This document shows positions 21,131 to 31,930 of a stretch of DNA of 64,000 nucleotides, in pieces. The notes beneath the pieces are model-generated. The model saw nothing but the letters and a program-made list of their open reading frames with translations. It was not told where the DNA came from and made no database searches. Numbering within the stretch: position 1 is the first letter of the stretch; every line of letters begins with the position of its first letter. The stretch comes from Micropterus salmoides. Taxonomy: Eukaryota; Chordata; Actinopteri; Centrarchiformes; Centrarchidae. The translations under genes and the position numbers were made by a program. The DNA lies in NCBI RefSeq assembly GCF_014851395.1, contig NW_024040707.1:5454349-5518348 (forward strand), written 5' to 3'.

Positions 21131-22897
21131 GTGTACATGTACAATGATCATATACTCCTATACAAACACGCAACATCCAAAAACTCATACTACAAACATC
21201 ATCACGGCAGGTGAAGGGAATGCCAAAACTCTCTTCTCCACAGTAAAAAAACTACTCAAACCACCGGAAACCAATATGAACAATAACCTTTCTAATGAAC
21301 AGTGCTCTGCTTTTTTGACATTCTTCAACTCAAAAATCACTGCAATACATGACCATCTTGCCTCTGTAAATACAGTGCAGACCAACCTACAATCAGCAAG
21401 TTCATTATCGCTGCCTACATCCACTATCTTCTGTGACTTCAGCCTTCAAACTGAAAGCCACATTTCTGAAACTATTACCAAGTCCAATAACTCCACATGT
21501 CATCTGGATCCAATCCCCACAACCCTAGTAAAAGCGTGCTTGCCTTCTATAATTTCCCTAGTAACATCCATAATCAACTCCTCACTGTCCACTGGTATGG
21601 TTCCACCCTCTCTGAAAGCTGCCATAATCAAACCAACACTGCAAAAACCCAGTTTAGACTGCAATGATCACAACAACTACAGGCCAATTTCCACCTTACC
21701 ATTCATATCGAAAATTCTAGAGAGGGTTGTTGCATCTCAACTACAGACCTACCTCAATAAAAACATCTCCTGGAAAAATTCCAGTCTGGTTTCAGACCCA
21801 AACACAGCACAGAAACTGCCCTGACTAAGATCACCAACGATCTCCTTCGTGCAACAGATTCTGTCTAGTCTCCATTCTTATCCTCCTGGACCTCACATCA
21901 GCTTTTGATACTTTATCACATCCCACCCTCATGAAATCCAAAACTACAGATCAGAAACCTCCAGAGTCCACTACGGAGTACCGCAGGGTTCAGTGCTAGG
22001 ACCACTATTATTTATCATCTACCTCCTCCCTCTTGGCTACAACATCCATTTTCACTGTTATGCTGACGATACACAGCTCTATCTGTCTACAAAACCCAGC
22101 TCCACACTTGCCCCCAGTACACTAATTGCCTGTCTACATGACATTCAGACATGGATGACAACAAATTACCTACAACTCAACAATAATAAGACTGAGCTAC
22201 TGCTCATTGGTTCAAAATCTACTCTGCCAAAAACCATCACCAGCTCACTCCCTATTAATCGAACCGCCATACCTGTCTCCACACAGATTAAGAGCCTCGG
22301 TGTAATATTCTACAGTACCCTCTCTTACTCCAGCCACATCAATTACATATCCCGGACTGCCTTTTTCCACTTAGGAAACTTCTCCAGACTACGCCCTGCT
22401 CCAACTCAACACTCAGCGGAAGTCCTAGTAAATGCCTTGGTCACATCATGAATTGATTACTGCAATGTAATTTTAGCAGGCATTCCTAACAAACTCATTC
22501 ATCGACTGCAACTCATTCAAAATGCTGCAGCAAGGATCACAACACGCTCCAAGTCCACAGAACATATAATTCCTCTGCTGATTCAACACACTGGCTCCCT
22601 GTATCACAAATGATTAACTTTAAAATATTATTACTAACATTCAAAGCCCTCCACAATCTGTCTTCTAACTTTCAGACCTACACTCCATCTCTTTTCCTGA
22701 GGTCTTCCACAGCAATTCTTTTAACACTACCAACCATCAACCTCAGTACAATGGGTGCTAGGGCCTTCACCTATGCTTCACCCAAACTCTGAAACTCTCT
22801 GTCCCCACACATCGGTACAATGGACTCTATTACAAACTTTAAAACTGCGCTCAAAACTCATCTTTTTAAACTATTATTTACGATTCCTCTTTAGGTG
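21131..22897 (+). pseudogene. LINE fragment B (reverse transcriptase)
   Basis: A second L2/CR1-type LINE follows. Linker 'ITAGEGNAKTLFSTVKKLLK' and 'QCSAFLTFFNSKITAIHDHL' leads into the reverse transcriptase: 'LDPIPTTLVKACLPSIIS' (about 21510), 'SLKAAIIKPTLQKPSLD', 'NYRPISTLPFISKILERVV', then a damaged segment at 21820-21960 where LVSILILLDLTSAFDTLSH-like sequence is frame-shifted. 'RVHYGVPQGSVLGPLLF' and the active-site 'FHCYADDTQLYLS' (Y-A-D-D at 22059-22070) follow. The 3' part has 'QIKSLGVIFYSTLSYSSHI', 'DYCNVILAGIPNKLIHRLQL' and 'IQNAAARITTRSK', and ends near 'THLFKLLFTIPL'. Stops and frameshifts make it inactive. Confidence 0.85.
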
Positions 22898-23402
22898 TAG
22901 TGCTTTGTCTAAGCAGAACTGGGTGTCCTCACTGCTCCCCGTCAGACCTTCACAGAATTTGTATGGACACTTAATCTCTACAGCTGCTTTAAGCCCTGAT
23001 TGCTGTAGTGCATTACCTGTTTTACAAGGTTTGTTTTTGCCTTTTCGGTTTCTACAGTGCATAAACGATGTAGGGTTGTGCTTGTTATCCTGCCAGTTCT
23101 GTGTGTGCCAGGCCTGAGAGTGGGACTGATTTCTAGTCGTAAGCTCAAAGTTTGAACACTGCTCATTAGTTAATTCTCGCCCCAGTTTTGCAAAGGTGTC
23201 TTCACTTCTCTCTTGCATTTTATTTGGGCAGAAGCATCTCAGAATGGCATCATACAGAGCTACCAGTGCCTCTGGCAGGTCTCCGGTCTCTGTGTCAGAT
23301 TCAGACGCAGAATCAGTGTCACTGAAGTCCATGCTAGTTGTTGTTGCTGTGTTAGGTGCAAAGACTTTCAGATCTGCTATGTCTTCATCTGTCAGCTCTA
23401 AG
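22874..23402 (-). pseudogene. YqaJ-type recombinase-domain fragment
   Basis: On the minus strand an acceptor-like 'ttattgtatacttag' precedes 'ELTDEDIADLKVF' (from 23402), then an acidic 'MDFSDTDSASESDTETGDLP' segment. 'NEQCSNFELTTRNQSHSQAW' and, after a frameshift, 'GRITSTTLHRLC' and 'NLVKQVMHYSNQ' match the start of the YqaJ/lambda-exonuclease-like nuclease fold as seen in multicopy fish proteins. 'AAVEIKCPYKF' supplies the E-x-K catalytic strand. The segment expected between them, with the S-P-D catalytic motif, is absent, so two changes (frameshift and internal deletion) kill the gene. It ends where LINE fragment B begins. The host-gene or transposon origin is unknown. Confidence 0.6.
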
Positions 23403-23567
23403 TATACAATAAAATAAATGTTAGGTAACTTATTTTAATACAGAATGCAACCACAGCTGGTTACATCTGTTATTAATAGTACCATGGCACTGGTTATAAC
23501 TTGTATTTTTATATGAATGATGTGATAGTAATGGCTTAATAAAAAGTTATAAATATAAGGTTATAAA

Positions 23568-24228
23568 TGTTGTGGTGGCAGCCCGGCTGACGGTGAGTGT
23601 CCTGGTTTTTTTTTTTCCTTTTTATCAGTTATTCTGCCTTTTCCTTGGTTTTCTGTTCCCTGTCTGCCTCCCTGTGTTTTCTCCCCTGTGTGCTCTCTCT
23701 CCCTCTGCTCCTGAGCCCAGCCAACGACCCGCACCTGCACCTCATCAGCCACCTCGTCAACCTGCCACACCTGCCAGTAGTCAACCTCATCCCTGCCTGT
23801 ATTTCAACCCCGGTTCTTCACACCATTCTTGCTTGATCGTCGTTGCTCCATACCCGGTGCCACCTCTGCGCTCATCTTTTTTGTTTTCTCTCATTTTCCC
23901 TGTACTTTGTCGCTCCAGTCACTAACCCTGTCTTTCTGTCTGTTTTCCCTCCCAGGTTCACTCACCCTCATCATCCGTTCTGTCGGCTGGGCTCATCCTC
24001 CGGACCTCTCCTCTTTGGGCTTCCCCCCCGGCGTCCTCCCAGTTTCCCCCTGCATCCTCCCTTCCTTGGCTCCCTGGTCCCAGTCCCGTCTGTTTCCCTG
24101 TGCCAGTGTTTCCCCGGCATCCACCTCTCCCTCCACTCCAGTCCCTCAAACCCCTTTTTCCCTTAATAAACCTCCTTTGCTCAGAGCGCTGCATTTGGGT
24201 CCTCTGTCCCCACACCACCCATGTAACA
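23568..24228 (+). mobile_element. gypsy-type LTR
   Basis: The start 'tgttgtggtggcagcccgg' and end 'catgtaaca' give the TG...CA form. The body has the CT-rich tract, 'cacctgcacctcatcagcc', a late 'ccttaataaacctcctttgc' (polyadenylation-like) and 'gcatttgggtcctctgtccc', all usual in fish Ty3/gypsy LTRs. The next bases, 'gaacgatcaagccaacaa', look like the leader that follows these LTRs. The second LTR and the pol gene are missing. A related, inverted remnant is at 1140-1402. Confidence 0.6.
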
Positions 24229-24290
24229 GAACGATCAAGCCAACAATTGACCCAGTTCATTTCCGGATCCCAGTGGACCCGAGGTCTGAG
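24229..24290 (+). mobile_element. gypsy internal leader remnant
   Basis: 'gaacgatcaagccaacaatt' then 'gacccag' resembles the primer-binding-site and gag-leader start directly after a fish gypsy LTR. It is lost within about 60 bases. Confidence 0.45.
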
Positions 24291-24929
24291 AACATCAGGC
24301 AGCATGTGGGTTGGACCCTCAAGAGCACCCTCTTGTCGTTTCCCGACCTCCAGCTCTGCTGGTTCCGCATCGTGCTCCCGGGGCGGAAGGAGTAGCCAGT
24401 GAAGCCAGTGGTCCAACCCCCAGGATGCAAGGATGCTCTGGGGGGTTGGAAATGTGTGCTCTGTGTTCATGTTCTGCTTGCACTTCTGTTCAAAAACCAA
24501 ATTGTTACTATAAATAAAACACAAACAGCCCTGGCTTTATTGCCTAAACATATTGTTACCTCTGACATTAGTACAGTCATTGGAAGATGAAGACTGGGTT
24601 TTTGGATTCAAGAGCAGCAGACCACGATTCACTCGGCCCAAACAACCGGACCAGGCACCACGGCGGGTGTGGTGATCAGGAGAGGAGCCATGCTTGCCAA
24701 GCTTGGACTTAATTCTGCTCCTAAAGAGCCGGCCTGGACCAAATGGGACTCATATTTACCAAGCAATGGAATTCAGAGACTGTTTTTCTGAGCATTTCAG
24801 AGACCAGTAGGTGGTCCATGTTCCGAGCTGCCAGCGCAAGACTCTGGCGAGATGAGAAGAGGTGGACTTTTACTTCCACTTTGTCCAGAAAAGCACAACC
24901 TCCTTTCCAGATTTTCCAGCGAGCAACAT
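24291..24929. other. unassigned DNA between LTR and L1
   Basis: GC-richer than its flanks. Overlapping short frames occur in several phases, with no recognised motif. It is probably more mobile-element debris. Confidence 0.3.
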
Positions 24930-25805
24930 AGTTGACCATATCTTTTCGTTAACCCCTTCACATAAAGGTCTAATCTCGACTCTCTACAACAGCATATGCA
25001 ATGTCTCCACGCATTCTCTGCAGGATGTCAGGAGTCTTTGGGAGAATGATCTCAGGGTAGAATTTACAGATGTTCACTGGAAAGCTGTGCTCGCTGTAAA
25101 GGCCAGCCAGCGGATTATGTACATATGTTCTGGTCCTGCCCTAAAATTAATACTTACTGGGCCTATATCTTTGGCACGTACACTAAGATGCTCCAAAAAA
25201 CATTACTCCCAATCCTGTAACTGTCCTATTTGGATTCACCCCTGAAAATCACCCCCAAAATCACCCTCTTATAGCATTCACTTCCCTGATTGCCAGGCAT
25301 CTCATCCTGCTCTCCTGGAAGGAGCAAGCACCCCCCAGCTTCACAAGGTGGATAAGAGGTGTAATGCAGTTCCTGAAGCTTGAGAAGATCAGATACGCAC
25401 TCAATGGCTCCTTGCAAGCTTTCGGGAGGGTCTGGGCCCCCTTTTTAGAGTACTATGAGAGTTTGCAAACACAATTAAATATGGATGACTAGGGTGTTGT
25501 CATCAAAGTGAAGCGGCAGTACTTCCTTCCCCCCTCCATTTTATGTTTTTATTTTTATTTTTATTTATTTTGACTGCACTTATCTAGATAGCTTCTTTTG
25601 ATTATTATTATATTATTCCTCTTATGTCCTCAACTCATTCCTTCACGGTACTGGTAATTGGGGGGTGGGTTGGTATCTTTCATATTGGTCAATATCTGTA
25701 AAATACAGCCATAATACATTTGTATACATTTGGTCCAATATGTGCTGTAGAAAAAGCTCCATGGTTTAATTGAAATTCAATAAAAATTGTTAAATAAAAA
25801 ATAAA
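24930..25805 (+). pseudogene. L1-type LINE, ORF2 C-terminus and 3' UTR
   Basis: The translation 'KGLISTLYNSICNVSTHSL' is followed by 'VRSLWENDLRVEFTDVHWKA', the C-terminal region of fish L1 ORF2. After frameshifts 'IARHLILLSWKEQAPPSFTR' and 'FLKLEKIRYALNGSLQAFGR' complete the 3' end before a stop near 25490. The 3' UTR runs to 'tcaataaaaattgttaaata' and an A/T-rich tail. The copy is strongly 5' truncated, as is normal for L1. No catalytic domain is present. Confidence 0.75.
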
Positions 25806-25828
25806 TAAATAAAAATAAATAAAACAGT

Positions 25829-25874
<46 letters not shown>

Positions 25875-25886
25875 AAAAAAAAATAA
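25806..25886. repeat. L1 tail, TG microsatellite and A-run
   Basis: AAATA repeats lead into about 19 TG dinucleotides (25831-25868) and then a poly-A run to 25882. The microsatellite probably grew from the L1 tail. Confidence 0.85.
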
Positions 25887-26394
25887 AATAAAATATCAAG
25901 TATCAAATGTAAAAACAATTACTAAAATATCAAATGATCAAAATAATAATTTGAAAATCTCTACTATTATCAGTCTGAGGTTCCACTGGTTGTCCTCACT
26001 TCATGGCATGAGGAGACATATTTTGCAGCAATTATTTCACATTTGGGCATTTCTCCCAGTAAATAGGGGAGTTTCTGTGTGTCTGATATTAATTAGATTT
26101 TGGGGTATATTTGGGAAATGTTTGCAAAGTGTTTTTGTCTTAGTGTTTTATATTTGGGGCATGAGTTTAGAAAGTGCAGCTCTGTCTCTACCTGTCCCCT
26201 GTCACACTCATTCCTCCCCGGCCCGCCACTGCCTCTACGGAGTCAGTGGTCACCGCTCTGTTCATTTCTCCCACACTACGCGGACCAGCAGCGGCTGGCT
26301 GGAGGGCCTTCATGCATTCTGGCTCTGATGTCACAAGCAGATCATTTCCTCTGTTGCCAGTCAGGTGGCAGGGACCGGTGGCTGCACCTTGTCA
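25887..26394. other. unassigned DNA
   Basis: AT-rich to about 26165, then GC-rich. The later part may be the 5' region of the DIRS1-like element that follows, but no motif proves it. Confidence 0.3.
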
Positions 26395-26460
26395 TCAGAT
26401 TGATTTAAGCATGCCAACTACATAGCTCCCTATGTAGTTGGCATGCTTGAGTCAATCTGA
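26395..26460. repeat. 31-bp near-perfect inverted repeat, 4-base loop
   Basis: The inner 19 bases of each arm ('aagcatgccaactacatag', 26407-26425, and 26430-26448) are exact reverse complements around the loop CTCC. The outer 12 bases pair with two mismatches. A smaller imperfect hairpin ('ccgccatgcgct' with 'agcgcatggtgg') begins right after, at 26461. Both precede the DIRS1-like coding fragment. Confidence 0.95.
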
Positions 26461-26965
26461 CCGCCATGCGCTCCCTCCTGTATGGCAGCGCATGGTGGAG
26501 CCCATGACCCTTCCCCTCCCCGCCAGGAACTAAGCTTTCGAAGTGGGTCCCCAATGGGTCGCCAACCACGGCGGCGGCAGGGGCAGCAGAGTGGCTTCTA
26601 TTCATGGCCACCTGGGCGCCTCATCAGCAGGTCTGACCGCTTTCAGTGTGCTACTCGGAGTGGCTCGCTTACTGCTCGATGGACAGACTGTGCTCTCCTC
26701 TCCGGCTCAGAACGCCGCCCTCCAGGCAGAGCTCTGGGAGCTCCTGGAGAAGCAGGCCATCTCCAGGGTTCCTACAGGGCAGGAGAATCAGGGGTTCTAC
26801 TCCGGTTACTTCCTGGTCAGGATGAAAATGGGTGGCGTGAGGCCCATCCTAGATCTGTTCAAAAAAGCGATTATGGAGAGACCTTTTTGCATGTTAACAG
26901 TAAAGCAGGTGCTGTAGTGTGTGCATCAGGGAGACTGGCTCACCTCCATCGACCTAAAGGACTGA
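26461..26965 (+). pseudogene. DIRS1-like reverse transcriptase fragment
   Basis: The readable part from about 26680 gives 'NAALQAELWELLEKQAISRV', 'NQGFYSGYFLVRMKMGGVRP', 'ILDLFKKAIMERPFCMLTVK' and, after a stop, 'VHQGDWLTSIDLKD'. The N-Q-G-F-Y-S-x-Y-F-L-V, R-P-I-L-D-L and G-D-W-x-T-S-x-D-L-K-D motifs are the signature of DIRS1-type (tyrosine-recombinase) retrotransposon reverse transcriptases. The match ends right after the first catalytic Asp (D-L-K-D), so the active site, RNase H and recombinase are gone. Confidence 0.75.
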
Positions 26966-28282
26966 AGGATTTGAGTGATATGAGTTACACAGCTGATCAG
27001 AGCTGGAGGTGGGCTTTCATTAGAGTGGTCGGAATGCGGTGTAGGATGAGAGATATCTGGGTGGCAATAAATGCAGCCATGTACAGATGCTTGGTGTTTG
27101 TGTGTTTTGGTATGGATAAAATGGTTGGTTTGACGTTCTGGCCTCCTAGCTTCAAAGAGGTGTGCAGCAAGCATAGGGTGACAATACTAAGATCGTCCAT
27201 TTCCCATTTGGATTTTGCGATCGATCGTTGGGCAGGTCCGTGCTTAAGGACTGTGTGGGTATGTTCAGACATGATTGACGCTTATGGAGCTAGGGATCAA
27301 CAGCAGTTTTTCAAAATCAAATCCAGAATCTGAATCTGTGTTTTTCAGTTTAAATAATTTGCTACTTTTATTCATTCCTTTTCCAGTTCTAAATAAACGA
27401 TTTTTTGGTTTCCACGCTGCTGTTCCTAAGCTCTAGTGATTGGTCCCTGAAAAGAGAAGGTGAAGGGAAAATGTTTACACAGCCCTGAGGGAACAGTCAA
27501 TGGTAAATATGGAGAAATCAGGACAAAAATTGTAGGAATAATGAAAAATCTTGAAAAAAAAAGTAAGAGGCTGGAGGAATTCAGCTTTGTGAGGCTATAG
27601 TAAGGCATTTACCATATACACCATCTCAGTTCGCTTATTTGCACTAAACAAAGTACAGCTGATTCCTGTCAGCTTTCTAAAAGGAATTGTTTATTTTTGC
27701 TTTCTCAGATGTCTGATTATCTCAAGAGTGTATAGCATGTCGATCTTTTAATAGACACTTTTATACAAACACCAGTAAGAAGAAAGTGCACAGTGGACAT
27801 TTACAGTATGAGTGCTGTCAGTAGGTGGTGTTACTCAGTGCTGAGTGATAAATTATTTATTTGTTTCACTCAAACACACTTATACAAACATGACTAAGTG
27901 AGTACAGGCTGGTGTGTCAGTTCAGACATCCTTGTCTGCATTTGTCTGATGCTGGGTGATGTGAGAGAAAAAGCTGTACATCCTCAATAGCTAACATTAC
28001 AAGCAACCACAAGTGTCAAGTGTCAGAGCTCCAGTGCTCTGATTATTTTCTCATCACCATAGAAAATCAGCCTGACAAAGAATTCTCTTTTAGAAAAGGT
28101 TGAGATGTTAGACTTCTTACAGATTGTACAGGTCATTGAATGAAAACTTGAGCAGCTTTCTTTAGACAGTGTTTGTAAAGAAAAGATGCTCTCTGCTTCT
28201 CTATTTTAGAGAAGACAAACAAAGCGAAGAAATGCAGTCCTGTAGGCTAATACTGAAAGGAGAAAACTGAAGCTGTTCCTCA
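26966..28282. other. unassigned DNA
   Basis: No gene recognised. Frames of up to about 90 codons on both strands at 26900-27330 show no known motif. Confidence 0.3.
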
Positions 28283-28487
28283 AAGTTCAAGGCAGTCATG
28301 GTTCTACTCGAGGTTTCTGCCTCTTAAAAGGAAGTTTTTCCTCGCCTTTGTTGCCAAGTGCTTGCACATGATGGGAAATTGTTTGGTGTCTGTAAATAAT
28401 AAAGTGTACAGTATAGCCCTGCTCTAAATGAAAAGCGGATGAGAAAACTTGTTGTGAATTGCTGCTATATAAATAAAATTGAAAGAT
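28283..28487 (+). repeat. orphan L2-type LINE 3' tail
   Basis: 'ctactcgaggtttctgcctc', 'aggaagtttttcctcgcc', 'ttgccaagtgcttgcacatg' and the end 'ctgctatataaataaaattg' form the standard 3' UTR of a fish L2-type LINE. No coding part is attached. It is in the opposite orientation to the long LINE at 29318-31930. Confidence 0.75.
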
Positions 28488-29317
28488 GAAGTCAGAGCAA
28501 GGATTGTCAAAGTCATGTCAACTCCCTCTTAATAGAGATCACTATGCCAGTTTTTTATACATTCATATAAGATGCTTTAGCTACTGAGGGTGTAGACAAA
28601 TTTAAATACATTATTTGGATAGGCACAGATATTTAACTCTGAAAATATACTACAATATCTTATTTAATTAATTTAGATAAATATTTAAAATTATAGAATT
28701 TTATTTAGAGGTCAGTGAGGAGTATATGGTAGGAGAAAACAATTTAATGCAGAAGCAGACTAGACATGCTCAACAACTTTGAGTATAAATACAGATTTTG
28801 TTACAAACAGGTACAGATCATAGCTTTACACTACACCCCTTATGGCTCCTTGAAATGTTCTCTAGCTTTTCAAGAAGATGCTTTTCTCCAGTGAATAAAA
28901 AATGAATTCAAGCCACCAAGGACAAAACTTGAAGAATACGTGTTTTAGTGTTAAGTTCCATGTTCCACCTTTTGTGGAGTGGCACAAGGTTACACGTGCA
29001 TGAACTGATGTAGGTAAGTAAGTAAGTGTAGAGTTAAGTAACTCTTCCCACCACTTGATAGTTAACAGGAAACTGGAAACAAATAGCGATTACCGGTTTT
29101 AAAGTCCGACATTGGATGTCTGGGGCAAAGACACAAGTGGAGTGACATTATTATACAGAGGGGTGTGAGATGGATTGCAAAACATTGGACTTGTGAATTG
29201 GAACACGGAAGAACACTGTGGTTAACTTTTTAACCATGACCGCCATTCCTGAACCTTAACCAAGGCTCTATTCAGAACTGCTACTACATACTACTGCCAA
29301 CCGCAGTATGAAGTATT
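28488..29317. other. unassigned AT-rich DNA
   Basis: No gene or repeat recognised except the 'taaccatgaccgcc' and 'ccttaaccaaggc' words at 29230-29265, which resemble 33235-33330. Confidence 0.3.
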
Positions 29318-31930
29318 CAATTAGATTTTTATTATATAGCGCCTATTATATAACAACTGAGCGCTTTTTATAAAAGAGAGCGGGAGCAGAGGAGAAAGGA
29401 GCATCATGGGAAATCCCCTAGCAGTCTAGGCCTATAGCAACATAACTAAGAGATGGTTCAGGACTCACCTGAGCCAGCCCTAACTATAAGCTTTATCAAA
29501 GAGGAAAGTCTTAAGACTACTTTTAAATGTGAAGATGGTGTCTGCCTCCTGAACCCAAACTGGAACCTGGTTCCACAGGAGAGGAGCTTGATAGCTGAAC
29601 GCTCTGGCTCCCAGTCTACTTTTGGAGACTCTAGGAACCACAAGTAACCCGGCATTCTGGGAGCGCAGTGCTCTGGTGGGGTAGTAAGGTACTATGAGCT
29701 CTTTAAGAATAGATGGTGCCTGACCATTAAGAGCTTTGTAGGTGAGAAGAATGATTTTAAATTCTATTCTGGATTTTACTGGAAGCCAATGCAGAGAAGC
29801 TAAGACAGGAGAAATGTGATCTCTTTTCCTGGTTCCTGTCAGAACACGTGCTGCAGCATTCTGGATCAGCTGAAGAGTCTTAATGGACTTTTTCAAGCAG
29901 CCTGATAATAAGGAATTGCAGTAATCCAGCCTAGAAGTAACAAATGCATGGACTAGTTTTTCTGCATCATTTTTAGACAGGATGTTCCTGATTTTTGCAA
30001 TATAACGTAAGTGAAAAAAGGTGGTCCTTGAAATTTGCTTAATGAGTCTTAAATGACATGTCCTGATCAAAGATAACTCCAAGATTCCTCACAGTGGTGC
30101 TGGAGGCCAGGGCGATGCCATCCAGGGAAACTATCTTTAGATAATGCTTCACAGAGGTGCTTGGGCCCTAGAACAATAACTTCAATTTTATCTGAGTTTA
30201 ACATTAGAAAATTACAGGTCATCCAGGTTTTAACATCCTGAAGGCACATTTGAAGTTTAGCTAACTGATGAGTTTCATCTGGTTTGATCGATAGATACTG
30301 AGTATCATCTGCATAACAATGAAAGTTTAAGGAGTTTTTCCTAATAATATTGCCTAAAGGAAGCATACATAAAGTGAAGAGGATTGGTCCGAGAACAGAT
30401 CCTTGTGGAACTCCGTGACTAACTTTGGCGTGCATGGAGGAACATGTACAAACTGAAATCGATCTGATGAATAGGACTTAAACCAGCTTAGAGCGGTTCC
30501 TTTAATTCCAATGAAATGTTCCAGTCTCTGTAATAGGATCTGATGGTCAGTGGTATCAAATGCAGCACTAAGATCTAATAAAACCAGTACAGAGACAAGT
30601 CCTTTGTCTGATGCAATTAGGAGGTCATTAGTAATTTTCACCAGTGCTGTCTCTGTGCTATGATGAACTCTAAATCCTGACTGAAAATCCTCAAATAAAC
30701 TATTGCTCTGTAGAAAGTCACACAGTTGTTTGGCGACTGCTTTCTCAAGGATCTTAGAGAGAAATGGAAGGTTAGATATAGGTCTAGAGTTTGCTAAAAC
30801 ATCTGGATCAAGGTTGGGCTTTTTCAGAATAGGTTTAATTACAGCTACTTTAAAGTACTGTGGTCCATATTCTGTTGATAAAGATAGATTGATCATATTT
30901 AGTAGAGAAGTGCTGACTAAAAGGTTAAACTTCTTTAAGCAGCCTAGTCAGGATGGGGTCTAAGAGGCGGGTTAATGGTTTAGATGAAGAAATTATTGAA
31001 GTTAGTTGGTAAAGACTGAGGGAAGCAAAGCAGTCTAAACATACATCTGGTTTTACAGCTGTTTCTAAGGTTCCTGAGTTTGGAAATAAGTCAGTGCCAG
31101 TTGAGGGCAGGTCTTGGTGAATTTTGTTTCTAATAGTTAGAATTTTATCATTAAAGAAGCTCATGAAGTTGTAACTACTGAGAGCCATGGGAATACTTGG
31201 CTCAATAGAGCTGTGACTCTCTGTCAGCCTGGCTCCAGTGCTGAAAAGAAACTTGGGGTTGTTCTTATTTTCCTCTATTAATGACAAGTAGTACGCTGGC
31301 TCTGGCATTACGGAGGGCCTTCCTATAACATTTAAGACTATCTTGCCAAATTAAAAGAGAATTTTCCTGTTTGGTGGAACGACAATTCCTCTTTAAGTTA
31401 AGTTTTCTTTTTTTAGAGGGGCAACAGAGTCGAGTGTCATTCACAGCGAGCCTGCAGCACTATCAACAAAATTATTGATTTGGGAGGGACTGAAATTAGC
31501 ATAGGAGTCCTCCGTTACTTTGTGACTTGATGGCTGATGGAATCGCATCCTTAAATTTAGCTACAGCACTATCAGATACATATATCTTGTATAAAGATAA
31601 GAATTCAGAGTACGGACCAGGTGCTCGGTACACTATAACAACAAGAAATGGTTGCAGTGATTTCTAACTTAGGTGTGAAAGACTAAGAACAAGGTTTTAA
31701 ATGAGTTATAATTTAGTTTAGGTTTAGAGCTGATTAGTAAGCTAGAGATGAAAATTGCTGCAACTCCACCTCCCCGGCCTGTGCCTCAAGGAATGTGAGT
31801 ATTAATATGACTGGGAGGGGTGGATTCATTTAGGCTAACATATTGCCTAGCCAGGTTTCACTATGACAAAAAAATCAATAACGTAATCTGATATTAGTTC
31901 ATTTACTAGTACAGAAGAGAGATCTGATGT
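29318..31930 (-). pseudogene. long L2-type LINE, near-complete ORF2 with frameshifts
   Basis: Order on the minus strand: endonuclease start with 'LNESTPP'-like sequence (about 31830, degraded; much of the endonuclease is deleted), linker 'YYLSLIEENKNNPKFLFST' and 'MSFFNDKILTIRNKIHQDL' (31280-31120), then the reverse transcriptase 'VAVIKPILKKPNLDPDVLA', 'NSRPISNLPFLSKILEKAV', 'DFQSGFRVHHSTETALVKI', 'VLVLLDLSAAFDTTDHQILL' and 'SHGVPQGSVLGPILF'. The Y-A-D-D active site lies at 30304-30315. The 3' domain has 'SRLDYCNSLLSGCLKKSIKT', 'IQNAAARVLTGTRKRDHISP' and 'GARAFSYQAPLLWNQVPVWV', ending near 29480. The minus-strand tail 'ggcgctatataataaaaatc' (29318) closes it. Four frames are needed to read it, so it is inactive, but it is the best preserved LINE here. 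Confidence 0.9.

Noticed and set aside
23572..24524. Several 100-190 codon frames on both strands
   Set aside because: They overlap the gypsy LTR and flanking GC-rich debris; frames exist on both strands because stops are rare in the CT-rich sequence.
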